Shown here: one piece after another, positions 1 to 11,360 of the stretch
Position numbering within the stretch: position 1 is the stretch's first letter
Layout: every line of letters begins with the position of its first letter
Assembly (NCBI GenBank): GCA_029204225.1
Contig: CM055097.1
Coordinates: forward strand, 50,810,195 to 50,874,194
Source of the DNA: Diphasiastrum complanatum
Lineage: Eukaryota > Streptophyta > Lycopodiopsida > Lycopodiales > Lycopodiaceae
DNA length: 64,000 bases
Direction of reading: 5' to 3'
The notes under the pieces: model-generated
The model's database searches: none
Seen by the model: only the letters and a program-made list of their open reading frames with translations
What the model was told of the DNA's origin: nothing
Made by a program: the position numbers and the translations under genes

Positions 1-280
1 TCCCTTAATCGGCCGTATGTTTTTGGTTGCACATCGTATAATTTACGGTATTTCTCTGTTTATACGACATTCATACTCTGTTACGGGCAATGCCTCAGCG
101 GCAGCAGGAGTGTTGAAGATAGTCTCGATGAATCTGCTAGAAGGTGTGTGTGATAAGATCATGTTTATCTATGGGAAATTGGAGTGAGTAGATTGCTCTC
201 TGGTGCCAGTGCATGTCGCCTTCAGATCAGTAACTTTGGTGGTGATCTGTGCCTGCGCCGGTCTGATTTCTGTTTTCCGC

Positions 281-480
281 CTCTGATTTGAGAGCCAAAT
301 CTACGTTGCTGCATATTCATCTGTTCATCATCTCATCGCCTTCTTGTGTGCTCTGATTTGAGAGCCAAATCTACATTGCTGCAATTTCATGTCTCATCGA
401 CTTCTTGTTTCTTCTGATTTGAGAGCCAAATCTACGTTGCTGCATATTCATCTGTTCATCATCTCATCGCCTTCTTGTGT
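281..480. repeat. Three tandem copies of a 60-70 bp unit
   Basis: Three successive units begin at 281, 351 and 411, each opening with CTGATTTGAGAGCCAAATCT. Units 1 and 3 are nearly identical over 70 bp; unit 2 is about 10 bp shorter. No coding potential is seen. It looks like a local minisatellite in non-coding DNA. Confidence 0.85.
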
Positions 481-730
481 ATGGTGGTAATTGTGGAGTT
501 ATAGTCATGTGACTGTTGTTCATTTTATTTCTTCATCCCGAAAATCAGCGCAATCCAGATTTCCGAAAACTAGATTACATACTACATAAATACTAGAGCT
601 TCCTGATTTCACCATGATCGCCCAAAAAAAAAAAAAAAAAAACAGAGAGAAACGTCCCGGGCGATGTATGAAGATGTATTCAGACGGTACACCATGTATT
701 CATAGAGTATCAAAAAGAAGAAGAGATGCT

Positions 731-856
731 AATAACGTCACATAACGGGCCCTCCCTGAATGCTAAATGGCCCGTTATAAAATTTTGCGAAATTTTGGGA
801 GAGCGACGGCTTTCTTGGGCCCGTTATCTAATGTTATCTAATACGTTATGGTCAGG
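731..856. repeat. Fold-back element 1 (ATAACGGGCC family)
   Basis: ATAACGGGCC is followed by its inverse GGCCCGTTAT within 40 bp, and the unit ends with GGGCCCGTTAT and ACGTTATGGTCAGG. The same words recur at 1576 and 3306. This looks like a short non-autonomous fold-back or MITE-like family; no transposase is linked to it. Confidence 0.5.
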
Positions 857-1010
857 TGCTGCTGTTTATTAAAAACCTGTTTATTAAAAAAAAAAACAGG
901 ATCCTTAATATGCCATAATTTGCGTTACTATTTTTAATAAGGCAGCTTTGAAAGGCATCATTTCTTGAACTTTTAAAATGAAAGGTGAAGTTTTTTCGCG
1001 AGAGGCCTAA
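852..1010. repeat. Diverged duplicate of 1632-1775
   Basis: The segment after the first fold-back (containing CCATAATTTGCGTTACTATT and a GCGAGAG stretch) reappears after the second fold-back at 1632-1775 with substitutions and small indels. The fold-back and its flank were therefore duplicated together. Confidence 0.55.
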
Positions 1011-1321
1011 GTTCCTTCCCAAGCTTTTAAGCTTTTGATATTGGAGTTACGCGAGAGAGAGACGCCAACCACCTGCTGATCATGGGGAAGCGCCACCCGG
1101 TTGTTGGATTTTGCTCTTGAAGCCATCAAAAAACGTTCTTGAAGCCATCATAAAAAAACTGATATATCAAACGAGGTGCAACAATTGGCCATCATTGTTG
1201 TCTGAAGCTCGCTGTTTTCTTCAAGCCATTCAGAAAAGATTAAGTGCAAATTTGATAGCCGTGTTCAGACATTTGTTCTTTAAAAGATGATCTGTTTTTG
1301 AATCTTTATTCTACCTCGACT

Positions 1322-1447
1322 GCTGTTGGTAGACTCTTCAATCTGACGAAATCTGAAATTCGTTGAAACTCATGAATAGATGAAATGCGCTGGTAGATTC
1401 TACAATCTCACAAAATTTGAAATTCGTTGAAACTCATGAATAGATAT
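1322..1447. repeat. Tandem duplication, two copies of about 62-67 bp
   Basis: Two adjacent copies share GAAATTCGTTGAAACTCATG and the following AATAGAT...GAAATGCGCTG. Non-coding. Confidence 0.75.
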
Positions 1448-1575
1448 GAAATGCGCTGAGTGTGAAGAGAATACGTTTCTGTAGTCAAATGGAAGAGATG
1501 ACGCACTGAAAATCGTATTGGAGTTGAGAGACAGAGAGAGAGAGAGAGAGCGCCCTTCATTTTGAAACGCAGCAT

Positions 1576-1635
1576 CTGGACCATAACGTCAGAGAACGGG
1601 CGTGAAGGGCCCGTTATGTAATACGTTATGGTCAG
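1576..1635. repeat. Fold-back element 2 (ATAACGGGCC family)
   Basis: A near-palindromic 60-bp unit: the left arm GACCATAACGT pairs with the right arm ACGTTATGGTC, and the centre carries AACGGGC...GGGCCCGTT. It is the smallest member of the family also seen at 731-856 and 3306-3421. Confidence 0.55.
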
Positions 1636-2244
1636 TTGTTGCTGATTATTGGTTAAAATTGGACGCAACAAATGCCATAATTTACCTTATTATTTTTAGT
1701 AAGACAGCTTTGAAGGGTGCAGGCGTTTCTACCTTTCAAAGAAAAAGGTGCACGCGTTTCGCGAGAGAGAGAGGCTTCGGCAGGTAGCACCATCGCTCCT
1801 CTCAGCCAAAGCATGAGAGTAAATAAAGCTTGGAGAATTGCGGGCTATTCTTGTTACCGATCTTCCTGCAGCGTTTGTAGTGATGGTTTAAGGAGCAGAA
1901 TTGATGACCCGTTCTTCTGCACGTCTTCCTCATCCGCCTCTTCCTGGATCGTGCAATTGTCTCTTGTAGTTTCTACGCTCTTTCTGTGTTTGAGTACGTT
2001 AAGTACTGGATGGATGCCTTAGCTGATAAAGAAAGCAGCAAGTGGATTTGCAGTCTCAGAGATCATGGTGTGAAGAATGATACCTTTTGAGTGGTGTTTC
2101 ATTCTTCGTTGTATTATTTGGTTTGATTTTTAGTGATATTGTTTCCGTTTGACTTGATTTTCATATATATTGTAATAATTTGGCAGAGATTGTGTTTTCA
2201 TTTGGCCTGATTTTCATCGATAATGTAATTGCTTGGTTTGATTC

Positions 2245-2368
2245 CATTCATAATGTTTGAAAAAGCAACCCAATAGGGTTGGCTTAGCTGGTTAGCTTGG
2301 CATCCAAAGTTTCTTTGGTCCCAGGTTCGAGCCTCCTCTTGGAAACCAAGAAGCATTCATAATGTTTG
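2245..2368 (+). mobile_element. tRNA-derived SINE or tRNA retropseudogene with 15-bp TSD
   Basis: A 94-bp body (2260-2353) lies between two copies of CATTCATAATGTTTG (2245-2259 and 2354-2368). The body has a consensus-like RNA polymerase III box A (TGGCTTAGCTGG) and a box B (GGTTCGAGCC) at tRNA-like spacing. The T-arm cannot pair properly, so it is not a working tRNA gene. The flanking direct repeat is what L1-type target-primed retroposition leaves. Confidence 0.7.
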
Positions 2369-3305
2369 GAAGAAGTCTGTGCTTCTTGGTATCTGCAACG
2401 ACGCCACGCTTCACAAATTCCTGAATCATTATGGAAGCGAACAATGGATCAATGACTTTGGCCAACCGAGAAGGTTGTGATCGTTTTTGCTCTTTTTACA
2501 TCGGACTCATATTTTTGTCGGAGAAAGAGACAACGTGTCAAAGATTGTGCACGTCGCAACTAGTATGAGACATTTCGCATACATCATTTAATTTTCAGTA
2601 GTGAGGCTTGAAATGAGAATGTCCTCTCAATAAGCGAGGCAAAAACGGTGCTGACTCTGTTGCTTTGTCTCCCCAAGAGAAACTGTAACCTAGGATACAA
2701 ATTGTTTACTCTTTGTGACTTACGTCCACTGTGACAGTCCTAAACCTTGCATATTACAGTTGTCGCATTCCCAGTACAATGTGCTTAGGGGGGGGAGATC
2801 CTGCTCTGAGGCCCTTCTGCCCCGGAAGATTGTGTGTTCGAGGCGGAGGCCCGAGGGCGCACATTCTTCAGCGAGCGGAAGGGCCGAGGAGCCAGCCCTT
2901 CCCTTGTGTGAATTCTGTTTTTACATTTTTTCTTTTTTTTTATGTAAATTTTGTTTACACGCACCTTTCGGGCGGAAGATGCGTGTAAAAGAAAGTAAAT
3001 TTTTTTTACGTGCACCTTCCGGCGTCCAGAAGGTGCCTAAAAATTTTTTTTTTTTCCCCACAGGTTACGTTCAATGAGGCACCATCATTTCCTTTGTAAA
3101 AATTTTAAAAACTGATTTTACTTCTAGATAACATTTGGGAGCTCTAAGTGAGTTTTCAACAAATTTTTTCTTCAGATGGACAATAGATGGCCATTTCTTG
3201 GTTGACCAACCTTTTAAAAATTTTGTACGCCTCTTCTCAATCAATCTCCAAACTGCGCTCGCTCTCTTCTCTCTCTCTCTCTCTCTCTGGCTCTCTCGGC
3301 ACCAT

Positions 3306-3421
3306 CTGACCATAAAGTCAGATAACGGGCCTTGAAGGGCCCATTATGAGATTTTGGGGAGGGCTCGCCCTCCCGAGCTCGCCCCCCAAAATCTCATAAC
3401 GGGCGTTATCTTAATACATGA
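3306..3421. repeat. Fold-back element 3 with long hairpin
   Basis: It opens with CTGACCATAAAG and the ATAACGGGCC word and contains an inner inverted repeat: ATGAGATTTTGGGG pairs with CCCCAAAATCTCAT around a CG-rich loop. It is the most strongly self-complementary member of the family at 731 and 1576. A CT microsatellite lies just before it (about 3262-3298). Confidence 0.6.
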
Positions 3422-3570
3422 CGCACACAAATTTCATCTGTAATACATAACGTCTCATAATATTGTAGCAAAAGTTTGGCACTTATTATTATGAGCGGCA
3501 CATAATTATGCATGAAAGGTTGCAAAGCACTAGGAGCTCTAATATGTTAATATATCCGGAAGCTTCAAAT

Positions 3571-3900
3571 TCAGCTCTCAGGGGCCGGTGCGTTGGGGCT
3601 TGCGTGCTTTCCTAGCAAGCATTGGCTCGTGCTACGGGTTTGGGCGTTCTGGGCCAACGTAATGAGGGCCTGCCATGTGGCGCAGCTTCCCAGGCCTTGC
3701 CCAAAGGGCCTGGTGCCCGGGAAAAAAATCTTGTGTGGCCGTAGGCGATTTTTCCCGAGCACCTCGGCAGAGGCACTCGCGAGCCTTGGACGCGCGTCCT
3801 GGGAAGTGCCCCTTGTCTTGGGCACTGGTGTGTGTCTCGAGCAGCCCGCTCAACAGTCTCGGGTGACGTGGCGCTCCGGCAGCCATCTAAAAAAAACACG
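3571..3900. other. GC-rich island without a supported gene
   Basis: A markedly GC-rich stretch in AT-rich surroundings. It is open in several frames on both strands, as GC-rich DNA tends to be, and no protein family is recognisable in any of them. Short inverted words are present (for example AGGCC...GGCCT). It may be part of an unrecognised repeat. Confidence 0.35.
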
Positions 3901-4103
3901 TGTGGCTCACAGCCGGGGCCAACGCATCGCATGCCTCTTAGATACGTACATACAATGCTTACCAAAACTGCTTGCTTTCTCCTGGAACAAACTCTAATAA
4001 AAATGTGCTACTCTTGTGTCTTGTCCTCACAAATTGATGACGACTCATGTATTTCGAATGTAAAATAGCTCTTGGCATGTGGGTGGGTCTTATAATCTAT
4101 TAC

Positions 4104-4261
4104 TTAGAGAGTGAAAAAAAATTAAATATACTCCAGGAGATTGGGGCAACCAATTTCTATTGTTACTTCATGCATTTTTGAGTTTAGAGAGTGAAAAAAA
4201 ATTAAATATACTCCATGAGATTGGGGCAACCAATTTCTATTGTTACTTCATGCATTGTTGA
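4104..4261. repeat. Perfect-looking 79-bp tandem duplication
   Basis: Two adjacent 79-bp copies (4104-4182 and 4183-4261) both start with TTAGAGAGTGAAAAAAAATT and differ at only a few positions. Recent local duplication in non-coding DNA. The stretch 4262-5372 after it shows nothing I recognise. Confidence 0.85.
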
Positions 4262-4565
4262 GTTGTTGATACAATTGCTTGTTGTTGAGTTAAAGAGATA
4301 GCCAATAGTTAATAGTTACCCTGGAATGAAAAAGTGCAAACTCATAGGGTCATCATCAATAGGTGGATACCAAGCAAAAGATGAACCCTATCAAGAAATA
4401 TTCATTCTGGAATACTAAAATATAGGGTTGTGTTTTGTTCTTTGTATCAATGTTATTAATTCGTTCTTGATGAATTTTTTCCCCCCTTTGGCCTTTGTCG
4501 CACTTCGATTATTGCAATGGCCAAAACACATGTTAGATACTAGTTCCAACATCAACGTAACGTCA

Positions 4566-4670
<105 letters not shown>

Positions 4671-5372
4671 CTAGTGGAAGCAAACATTAAAGAAAAAAAG
4701 AAAAGTATCTTTTGAGAATGCCCTTTTCAAGTGTGGAACTCTTGTAATGATTGGTCGAGAATTTGTAATCAGGTAGGAGACATTTGTACTGGTTGGTACA
4801 GGGGTTTCATGGCATGGTGACTGGCCTACTTATCCTAACATTGCTATGCTCAGGAATCTGAAGAAGTGTGTGACAGACACTTTCAGTTTCTCAAGAATGT
4901 TATACTGCATTTCAGTTTTTTGTGGAATGAATCACACCCCTGTTATCATTGTCTATTCTGACTGATCCTAGGAAATTCATGGTGATTCTGCAGAATAATG
5001 GATTCTATGCCATGCACAGATTTATAATTAGAACAGAACCTAGTAATTAATCGAAATATGATGTGTTTGGAATTGCTTTATTAGAATAAATGAGTAGCAA
5101 GTTTATAAAGACTATTGAGGGTCAACATAGCCTAGCGCTGGAGGAGTAGCTTTCTACTGTGAGAATCTTCGTTGAATCATCTTCCTTATAGTTGGAATAT
5201 GAGTTAGATTTCTAAGACAGATCGATCGCTGTAGAGACAGCTATCTGATAAGGCAATTCCAGTATAATTCTGAGTCATCTGAGCAGAACTTCAAGGGGAA
5301 AGGTTGGGCAGATCCATTGCTATGTAGCTAGCCCTCAGATCTGAAATTGGTAGCAAGTTCTGAGTAGCTGAA

Positions 5373-6176
5373 AAATGCCAGATTTGGGTAACCCATGGTA
5401 TTGTGTTAGGACATATTATCTCACGAAATGGCATTGCCACTGACCCTGAAAAGATCCTTATCATTCAAAATCTACCGGAACCGCGTACGATACGTGAAGT
5501 TTACTCTTTCCTTGGCCACGCCAACTACTATCGATGCTTTATTTTCGATTTCGCTAAGAAAGCACGCTTAATCTACAAAGTAATTGTAGTTCCCAAATGG
5601 ATGGATGACGCATCGCCTTCAATCAACTCAAAGAAGCCCTTACCAAAGCACCCATCCTCCGGGCCCTGATTATTTTAAAGAATTCCATGTGCATACCAAT
5701 GCATCCAAGTATGCCATTGGAGCAGTGCTCACCCAATCGGGAGAATTCAAAAAGGATTACCCAATTTGTTTTCTTAGTCGACAATTGTTACCTGCTAAAG
5801 TCAATTATACCACTACCGAACGCGAAGCCTTGCAATGGTATATGCGGTTCAGAAGTTTCGCCATTATCTTCTAGAAAAAATCTTTGCGTTCTTCACTGAT
5901 CATCAAGCAATGTTGTATCTCATCAACAAGAGGTCGTATTACTAGATGGATCCTATTATTGAGAGAATTTGAGTTTAGGATTGTGGTTCGTAAGGGAGTT
6001 CAGCATTTTTTAGCACATCATCTATCCCGAATCCCTAACCTTCCTACCCCTGATCAAGGCGTCAACGATGATTTACCAGATGCAATCCTTTTCCAAGTTG
6101 ACTCTACACCTGTATGGGCCAAGGAAATTACCGAATATTTAACTTCAGGGCAGATGGATCCTTCCTTCTCTTTGCA
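5373..6176 (+). pseudogene. Ty3/Gypsy pol fragment (end of RT plus RNase H)
   Basis: The fragment starts inside reverse transcriptase (GHIISRNGIATDP, then FLGHANYYR) and runs through RNase H (FHVHTNASKYAIGAVL, NYTTTEREAL, then HHLSRIPN). Frameshifts lie near 5600-5670 and 5870, and a stop follows in the middle of RNase H. It is related to the minus-strand Gypsy at 12883-16040. The upstream pol and both LTRs are absent. Its right end is cut where the Copia at 6177 begins. Non-functional. Confidence 0.85.
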
Positions 6177-6200
6177 TTTTTCACACTCCTCCTCAAAAAT

Positions 6201-7331
6201 CTAGCTTGGTAAATCTAGCATAGATCTATCTATAACTCCAAGAGCCAGTCTTAATTTTATAAATGGATCTTTAGGCAATGCCTTGGTGAGTATATCAACA
6301 ATGCAATCTGATGATGAAACGTGAATAAGCTTGATCTCCTTTGCTTGCACTTTCTCCCTCACGAAATGATCTGCAATCTCGATGTGCTTTGTTTGAGCAT
6401 GGAAGACTGGATTGTTTGCAAGTTGTTGAGCTGCTTGATTATCACAATATATGCATGGAATGTCTGCATCCTTGATCACATGTAACTCCCCCAAAAGCCT
6501 TTTAATCGAAAAAACCTCCGTTGTTGTTGTTGTCATAGCTTTATATTCGGATTCTGTTGATGAAAGAGAGATGGTATCTTGCTTTTTGGAAAGCCAAGAT
6601 ATAACTCCTCCACATAAGAATGTAGCAAATGCACTTATGGATCTTCTATCCATCTTGTCACCTGCAAAACTTGAGTCCGAATATGCTCTCAAACAAATAT
6701 TAGTCCTTTCATAAACTATGCCAAAGTCTTTTGTAGCTGAGATGTACCTTAACACCCTTTTTGATCCTTTCCAATGACACATTAATGGACTTTGCATGTA
6801 TTGACTCAACTTGCCAACACAAAAACTAAGATCTGGTCTAGTGATAGTTAAGTATATCAAGGAACCAATAAGCATTCTATAGGTAGTGATGTCCTCAAAG
6901 GATGCTTCATCACTTTCCTTAGAACCTTTTACACTTAGTTCCATAGGAGTTTCAACTCCTTTACAATCAATCATGCCAAATCTTGCTAAGATTGATCTAG
7001 CATACTTAGATTGACCTATGAAGGTAAAATCATTACTTCTAGTGACTTCTATTCCAAGTATAACTTTAAGAAGTCCTAGATCTACCATCTTAAATTCACT
7101 AGACAAGGAAACTTTTACATTCTTAATGCCATCTAGATCATTTCCTGTGAGTATAATGTCATCAACATATAGAACTAAGATAATGATCTTTCCATCATTA
7201 CATTTGTAGTACAATGATGGTTCATAAAAACTTACAACAAATCCAATGGAAATAAGATAGGAATGCAACCTAGAGTACCATGCTCTTGGTGTTTGCTTGA
7301 GTCCATAAAGACTCTTCTTCAAGAGACACAC
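6201..7331 (-). pseudogene. Copia A RT (second part) and RNase H
   Basis: It continues the polyprotein of 7319-10159 in a shifted frame: LLKKSLYGLKQTPRAWYSRL, the RT active-site motif YVDD, then RNase H with YSDSSFAGDKMDRRS, SSTESEYKA and the C-terminal DILTKALPKDPF. No further internal stop is seen, so a single 1-base frameshift near 7333 is the main lesion. It ends just before the lost 3' LTR. Confidence 0.9.
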
Positions 7332-10159
7332 CTTGTCTTCTCTCCATCTTTGATGAAGCCCTCAGGTTGGCACATGTAGATTTCCTCTTCCAAGAATCCA
7401 TTCAAGAAAGCATTTGTCACATCAAGTTGGAAGAGCTCCCATTTGAAAGAAGTTGCAAGACATATGATTAATCTAATGGTCACAAGCTTTGCAACAGGTG
7501 CAAAGGTTTCATCATAGTCTATGCCTTTGACTTGCAAAAAACTTTTTGTTACAAGTCTAGCTTTGTACTTATGAATGAAACCATCTTGATTATATTTCAA
7601 TTTATATATCCATTTACAAGTAAGAGGCTTCTTTCCATAAGGTAAACCAACAAGTTTCCAAGTTTGATTTTCCATTAATGCATCAAACTCTACTTGCATA
7701 GCTTTCCTCCAATATTGAGACTTATTTGCTTCCTCAAGACTAGTTGGTTCTTCAAGCATAGTAGTCAAGAAAGTATAAGAGTTGAGTAGTTGAGAATCTT
7801 CCCTTTGCTCCCCTTTGTCACTATAAGTGAGCCTTGATGGCTCAATCCTTGTCCTTGTTGATCTTCTTGGCACCCTTGGACTTGGAGTAGGTTCCACTTG
7901 GTCTTCATCTTCATAAAGCTCCTCCTCGACCATAGCATGATCTTTGACAAGTTGAGTGTTGTTGGAAGTCACCTTTCCTTTGGCTTGGAGAGATTCATCA
8001 AAAAGTACATCTCTACTAGCAACAACTTTTTTTGTAATAGGATCATATATCCTGTAGGCTTTCTTACTTTCACTATAACCAACAAAGATGCCTTTGAAAG
8101 AAGTGGCATCTTCCTTTTTCCTTGTTTCTAAAGGAATATGTACATAACAAGTACATCCAAAAACTTTCAAATCACTAAGATTTGGCTTTTTGCCAAACAA
8201 TACTTCATAAGGTGTAAGTCCTTTAATGGCACTATTAGTCATTCTATTACAAAGAAAATTTGCACATAAAATAGCTTCTCCCCAAAATGAAATAGAAAGA
8301 GATGCATCTAATCTCATAGATTTAGCACACTCACATAGTGTCCTATTCTTTCTCTCAGCTACTCCATTTTGTTGTGGAGTATATGTACAAGTAAACTCTC
8401 TCTTTATGCCATTAGTTTCACAAAACTCTTTCATCCTATTGGAGATGTACTCCCCTCCATTATCACTTCTTAATACTTTCAAGCTAGTATTAAGTTGCTT
8501 TTCCACAAGAGTTCTGAACTTTACAAAGGACTCAAAAACTTCACTTTTCTTAGACAAGAGATAAACCCAGGAGTATCTTGATTTATCATCAATAAAAGTG
8601 ACATACATTAGAGCTCCACCATTTGATTCATGTGAAAATGAATGAACATCCGAGTGTATAAGGATAAGAGGAGAGTTAGATCTTATCAAAGATCTCTTGA
8701 AAGGAAGCTTATGAGATTTGGAGAGTCCACAAGCTTCACAAAGCTTGCCACACTTGGATACGGTTTTGGGAAGTCCTCTTGCTAGCTCCTTTGTCACCAT
8801 GGTCTCCATAGCTTTGTAGGTAGGATGGCCTAACCTTTTGTGCCATAATTCCACTTGAGTGAGCTCCTCCCTTGCCATGTTCACACTTCCAACCATCACA
8901 TTAGCATCCAATTTGAATAACCTCCCTTGCTTGAAACCACTAGCAATACATTTTTCATCTTTCAAGATAGAACATGCTCCATGCTTGAAATGTACATCTA
9001 ATCCACTATCCATAAGTTGTCCTACACTCAACAAGTTCTTTGTAATTGAAGGTACAGAAAGAACATTGTCTAGATCTACTTTTATAGATGATCCTAGATA
9101 TAAAGGAATGGATCCAACACCTACAATCTCACATTCTTGATCACTTGCAGTGAAGATAAATCTCTTAGAACTATTGTAAGAAAGTAGATTAGAAAAGTAG
9201 TCTTTTTGGTGAGTCATGTGAGATCTTTCCCCACTATCAATCCGCCAAGTGTCTTGATTAGATGTTTGTGGTGAGGATACCATCAAAGATAGATTGCCTT
9301 CTTCCTCCTCCTCAAGCACAAGATTGCCTTGATTGTCCTTCTCTTGGGCATTCTTCTTCTTGTAGCACTCGGATGCAAAATGTCTCTTTTTTCCACAAAA
9401 GAAACACTTTAGCTTCTTCTTTTCCTTCTTGCTCTTGCCTTTGGAACTTGATGCTCCATCTTTGTTCTCCATCTCCATGTCTTGAGTCTTCTTGGATGGA
9501 AACTTCTTCTTCTTGCCTTTCAAAGAAAAGTTAGCTTTTTCATCACCATCATTCAAAGATAAGGAACTCATCCTACTTTTGATATGAAGCATTCTACTCT
9601 CCTCACTAACAAGCACACTTTGAAGTTTTTCAATACTAGGAAGTGAATCTTGAATAGCAAAGGTTTGAACAAGATTGGAATAATCATCTCCTAATCCATT
9701 CAAAATGATTTGAACTAATTCATCATCTTTGATTTTATCATCTATAGAAGACAACTCTTTATTCAAAGGTTTGATCCTAAAGACATAATTTTGGGCACTT
9801 TCACTACTTCCTTTCATGATTTGAAGGATTTGATTCCTAAGCATGAGTATCCTTGAAGTGTTCTTGGATCCATAAATGGCTTTTAATGAATCCCATGCCT
9901 CTTTGGATGTGGTACAAGATGAGATTTCTTTCAAAAGTTCATTACTTACATTCATTTTTATGCAGTGTAATGCAACTCTACATCTCTTTTTGTACTTAGC
10001 CAATTCAACTCCTCCTTGAGGTTCTACTTCCACCTCAAGTACTATGTCATAAAGATCATGAAGTACAAGCAAAGACTCCATTCGAACTATCCAAGTAGCA
10101 TAATTAGTGGATGTAAGTCTTTCACTATCTTCAAGCAAAAAACCACCCATTGATGCCAT
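7319..10159 (-). pseudogene. Copia A gag-protease-integrase-RT (first part)
   Basis: An open frame of 946 codons. The gag region (UBN2-like) covers about residues 20-200. A CCHC zinc knuckle CFFCGKKRHFASEC is at about 252-265. The aspartic protease motif reads IDSGERSH at about 307, where related elements have IDSGASSH. LWHKRLGHP marks the pre-integrase region. Integrase acidic residues lie in HSDVHS, RSDNGGEY and AERKNR, and RT begins near residue 800. The frame breaks near 7333 after QPEGFIKDGEK, consistent with loss of one base; RT continues in the next ORF. The start is the first Met, MASMGG, as in related elements. Confidence 0.9.
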
Positions 10160-10524
10160 TTTTTAATGTGAAAAAGCATTAGAAACTCTTATGGTTTCTC
10201 TAAGAGATCTGAACCTAAAGTCTTCTAGCAATTTAGGAAGCTTATAGACTCAATCTTATCACTCATGAACCAATCTAGAATGATGGAAATTTAGATTCTA
10301 GTCTCAACCTTGCAAAATCACTCCTTAATCTATGATTTTTAGCAATTTCTCTCTTCAACTTCAACATACAATCAAAAAATCAGAGTAGATCAATTAATGC
10401 ACCTCATTCAAGCTTCAATTTTAATCTTTTGGCTGATCTAATCCAAGAATCAACTTGTCCGCAAGTTGCAGTTGTTGTTGGAGCTTTGGCCCGTTTTGTA
10501 CTTGGTGCAGAGTGATATCTGTCA

Positions 10525-11070
10525 TCAGATATATCCTAATATCGTAATAGGATGCTTGTGCTTAATGCACTCATGAAGACAGTTTGAAGCAAACTGTGCC
10601 CAATCATAGAGGTTCTGGGCATGCAGTCGTGAATCTGCCAATATGTGAAACAGGGACATGGGTACCCGCAACACTTTTATTCGAGGCTTCTGTGTGCATC
10701 TGGTGAGATATGCACATGCTGCTTGAAGTTGTTTGTCGTTGATTGCTTCCAGCCTGTACCCATTCTTGTTCTTCCACTTGGTCAATATATTTGAAATATG
10801 TCGTTTGCTCTATCTTTTGGATTGTCCTTGTGACAATGTTTGGCCCTCGTGGGAAACCATAAGGTTGCAAGCCAGCTGCCACGAAGGATACATTATAGAC
10901 ATAATTCCTGATAGGGGGAACTATGATCTGACATGATCTTGTCGTGGTATGATAATTTGCATATGCCATGTGTACCAGATAGGGGCTTTGATAACCTATC
11001 AAGACAGGGATCTGAAATTCGATTTTCTTGAAGAAGGACTCCGCCTGCTGGTACCAAGTCTGCATCTTTG
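10525..11070 (-). pseudogene. Unrecognised frameshifted ORF
   Basis: A first frame (from about 11065) encodes a basic, aromatic-rich segment including WYQQAESFFKKIEFQIPV and YNVSFVAAGLQPYGFPRG. After a frameshift near 10780 the coding character continues in another frame (QLQAACAYLTRCTQKPRIKV, then a C-terminus at 10525). The two halves together give about 175 residues. I do not recognise the family. It lies between a Copia leader and minisatellite DNA, so a decayed element protein is likely, but this is inference. Confidence 0.4.
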
Positions 11071-11194
11071 TAAGGTCAAGCTTGCATAGCTGGATGTCAA
11101 GCTTGCTTGCTTAGGGATCATCTGAACTGGAATTGGGGTTGGATGACATGGTTGGAAAATGGAAGAAGGAGGGGTTTGGAAAAACTGCTTCGGT

Positions 11195-11360
11195 TGGGAT
11201 GGGAAAGGTTGGGCTCCGGTTGAGATCTGATGGAGTGGCTTCGGCTGAGATCTGTTGGGTTGAGCTTCGATTGAAATCTGATGGAGTGGCTTTGGTTGAG
11301 ATGGAAAAGGTTGGACTCTGGTTGAGATCTGATGGAGTGGCTTCGGTTGAGATGGGAAGT
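11195..11360 (+). repeat. Degenerate 25-bp-type minisatellite
   Basis: Repeated GGTTGAGATCTGATGGAGTG and GCTTCGGTTGAGATG words, sharing the core CTTCGGTTGAGATCTG with the larger array at 12003-12495. It is open in one frame on the plus strand, but the repeated peptide has no known relative and I do not call it a gene. Confidence 0.7.

Larger units (their letters stand above)
6177..10450 (-). mobile_element. Ty1/Copia retrotransposon A, LTR-less remnant
   Basis: Gene order gag-protease-integrase-RT-RNase H on the minus strand identifies a Copia. The left edge TTTTTCACA followed by CTCCTCCTCAAA matches the 3' LTR/internal junction of the complete relative at 53560-59513, but here the LTR itself is missing and Gypsy sequence abuts it. 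On the right, the untranslated leader (10160-about 10450) runs into unrelated sequence with no primer site or LTR. The internal region is well preserved although both LTRs are lost. Confidence 0.85.

Noticed and set aside
281-480. CRISPR-like array
   Set aside because: Only three copies, no spacers, and a plant nuclear context; it is a simple tandem repeat.
2260-2353. Functional tRNA gene
   Set aside because: The T-arm cannot base-pair and no proper acceptor stem is present; the TSD indicates retroposition.
2785-3077. Second possible SINE (box-B-like GTGTTCGAGGC, T-rich tail)
   Set aside because: Box A is not convincing and no flanking direct repeat was found.
3571-3997. Overlapping open frames on both strands
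   Set aside because: Explained by GC-rich composition with few stop codons; no domain in any frame.
7898-9534. Plus-strand open frames opposite Copia A
   Set aside because: Antisense shadows of the minus-strand polyprotein.
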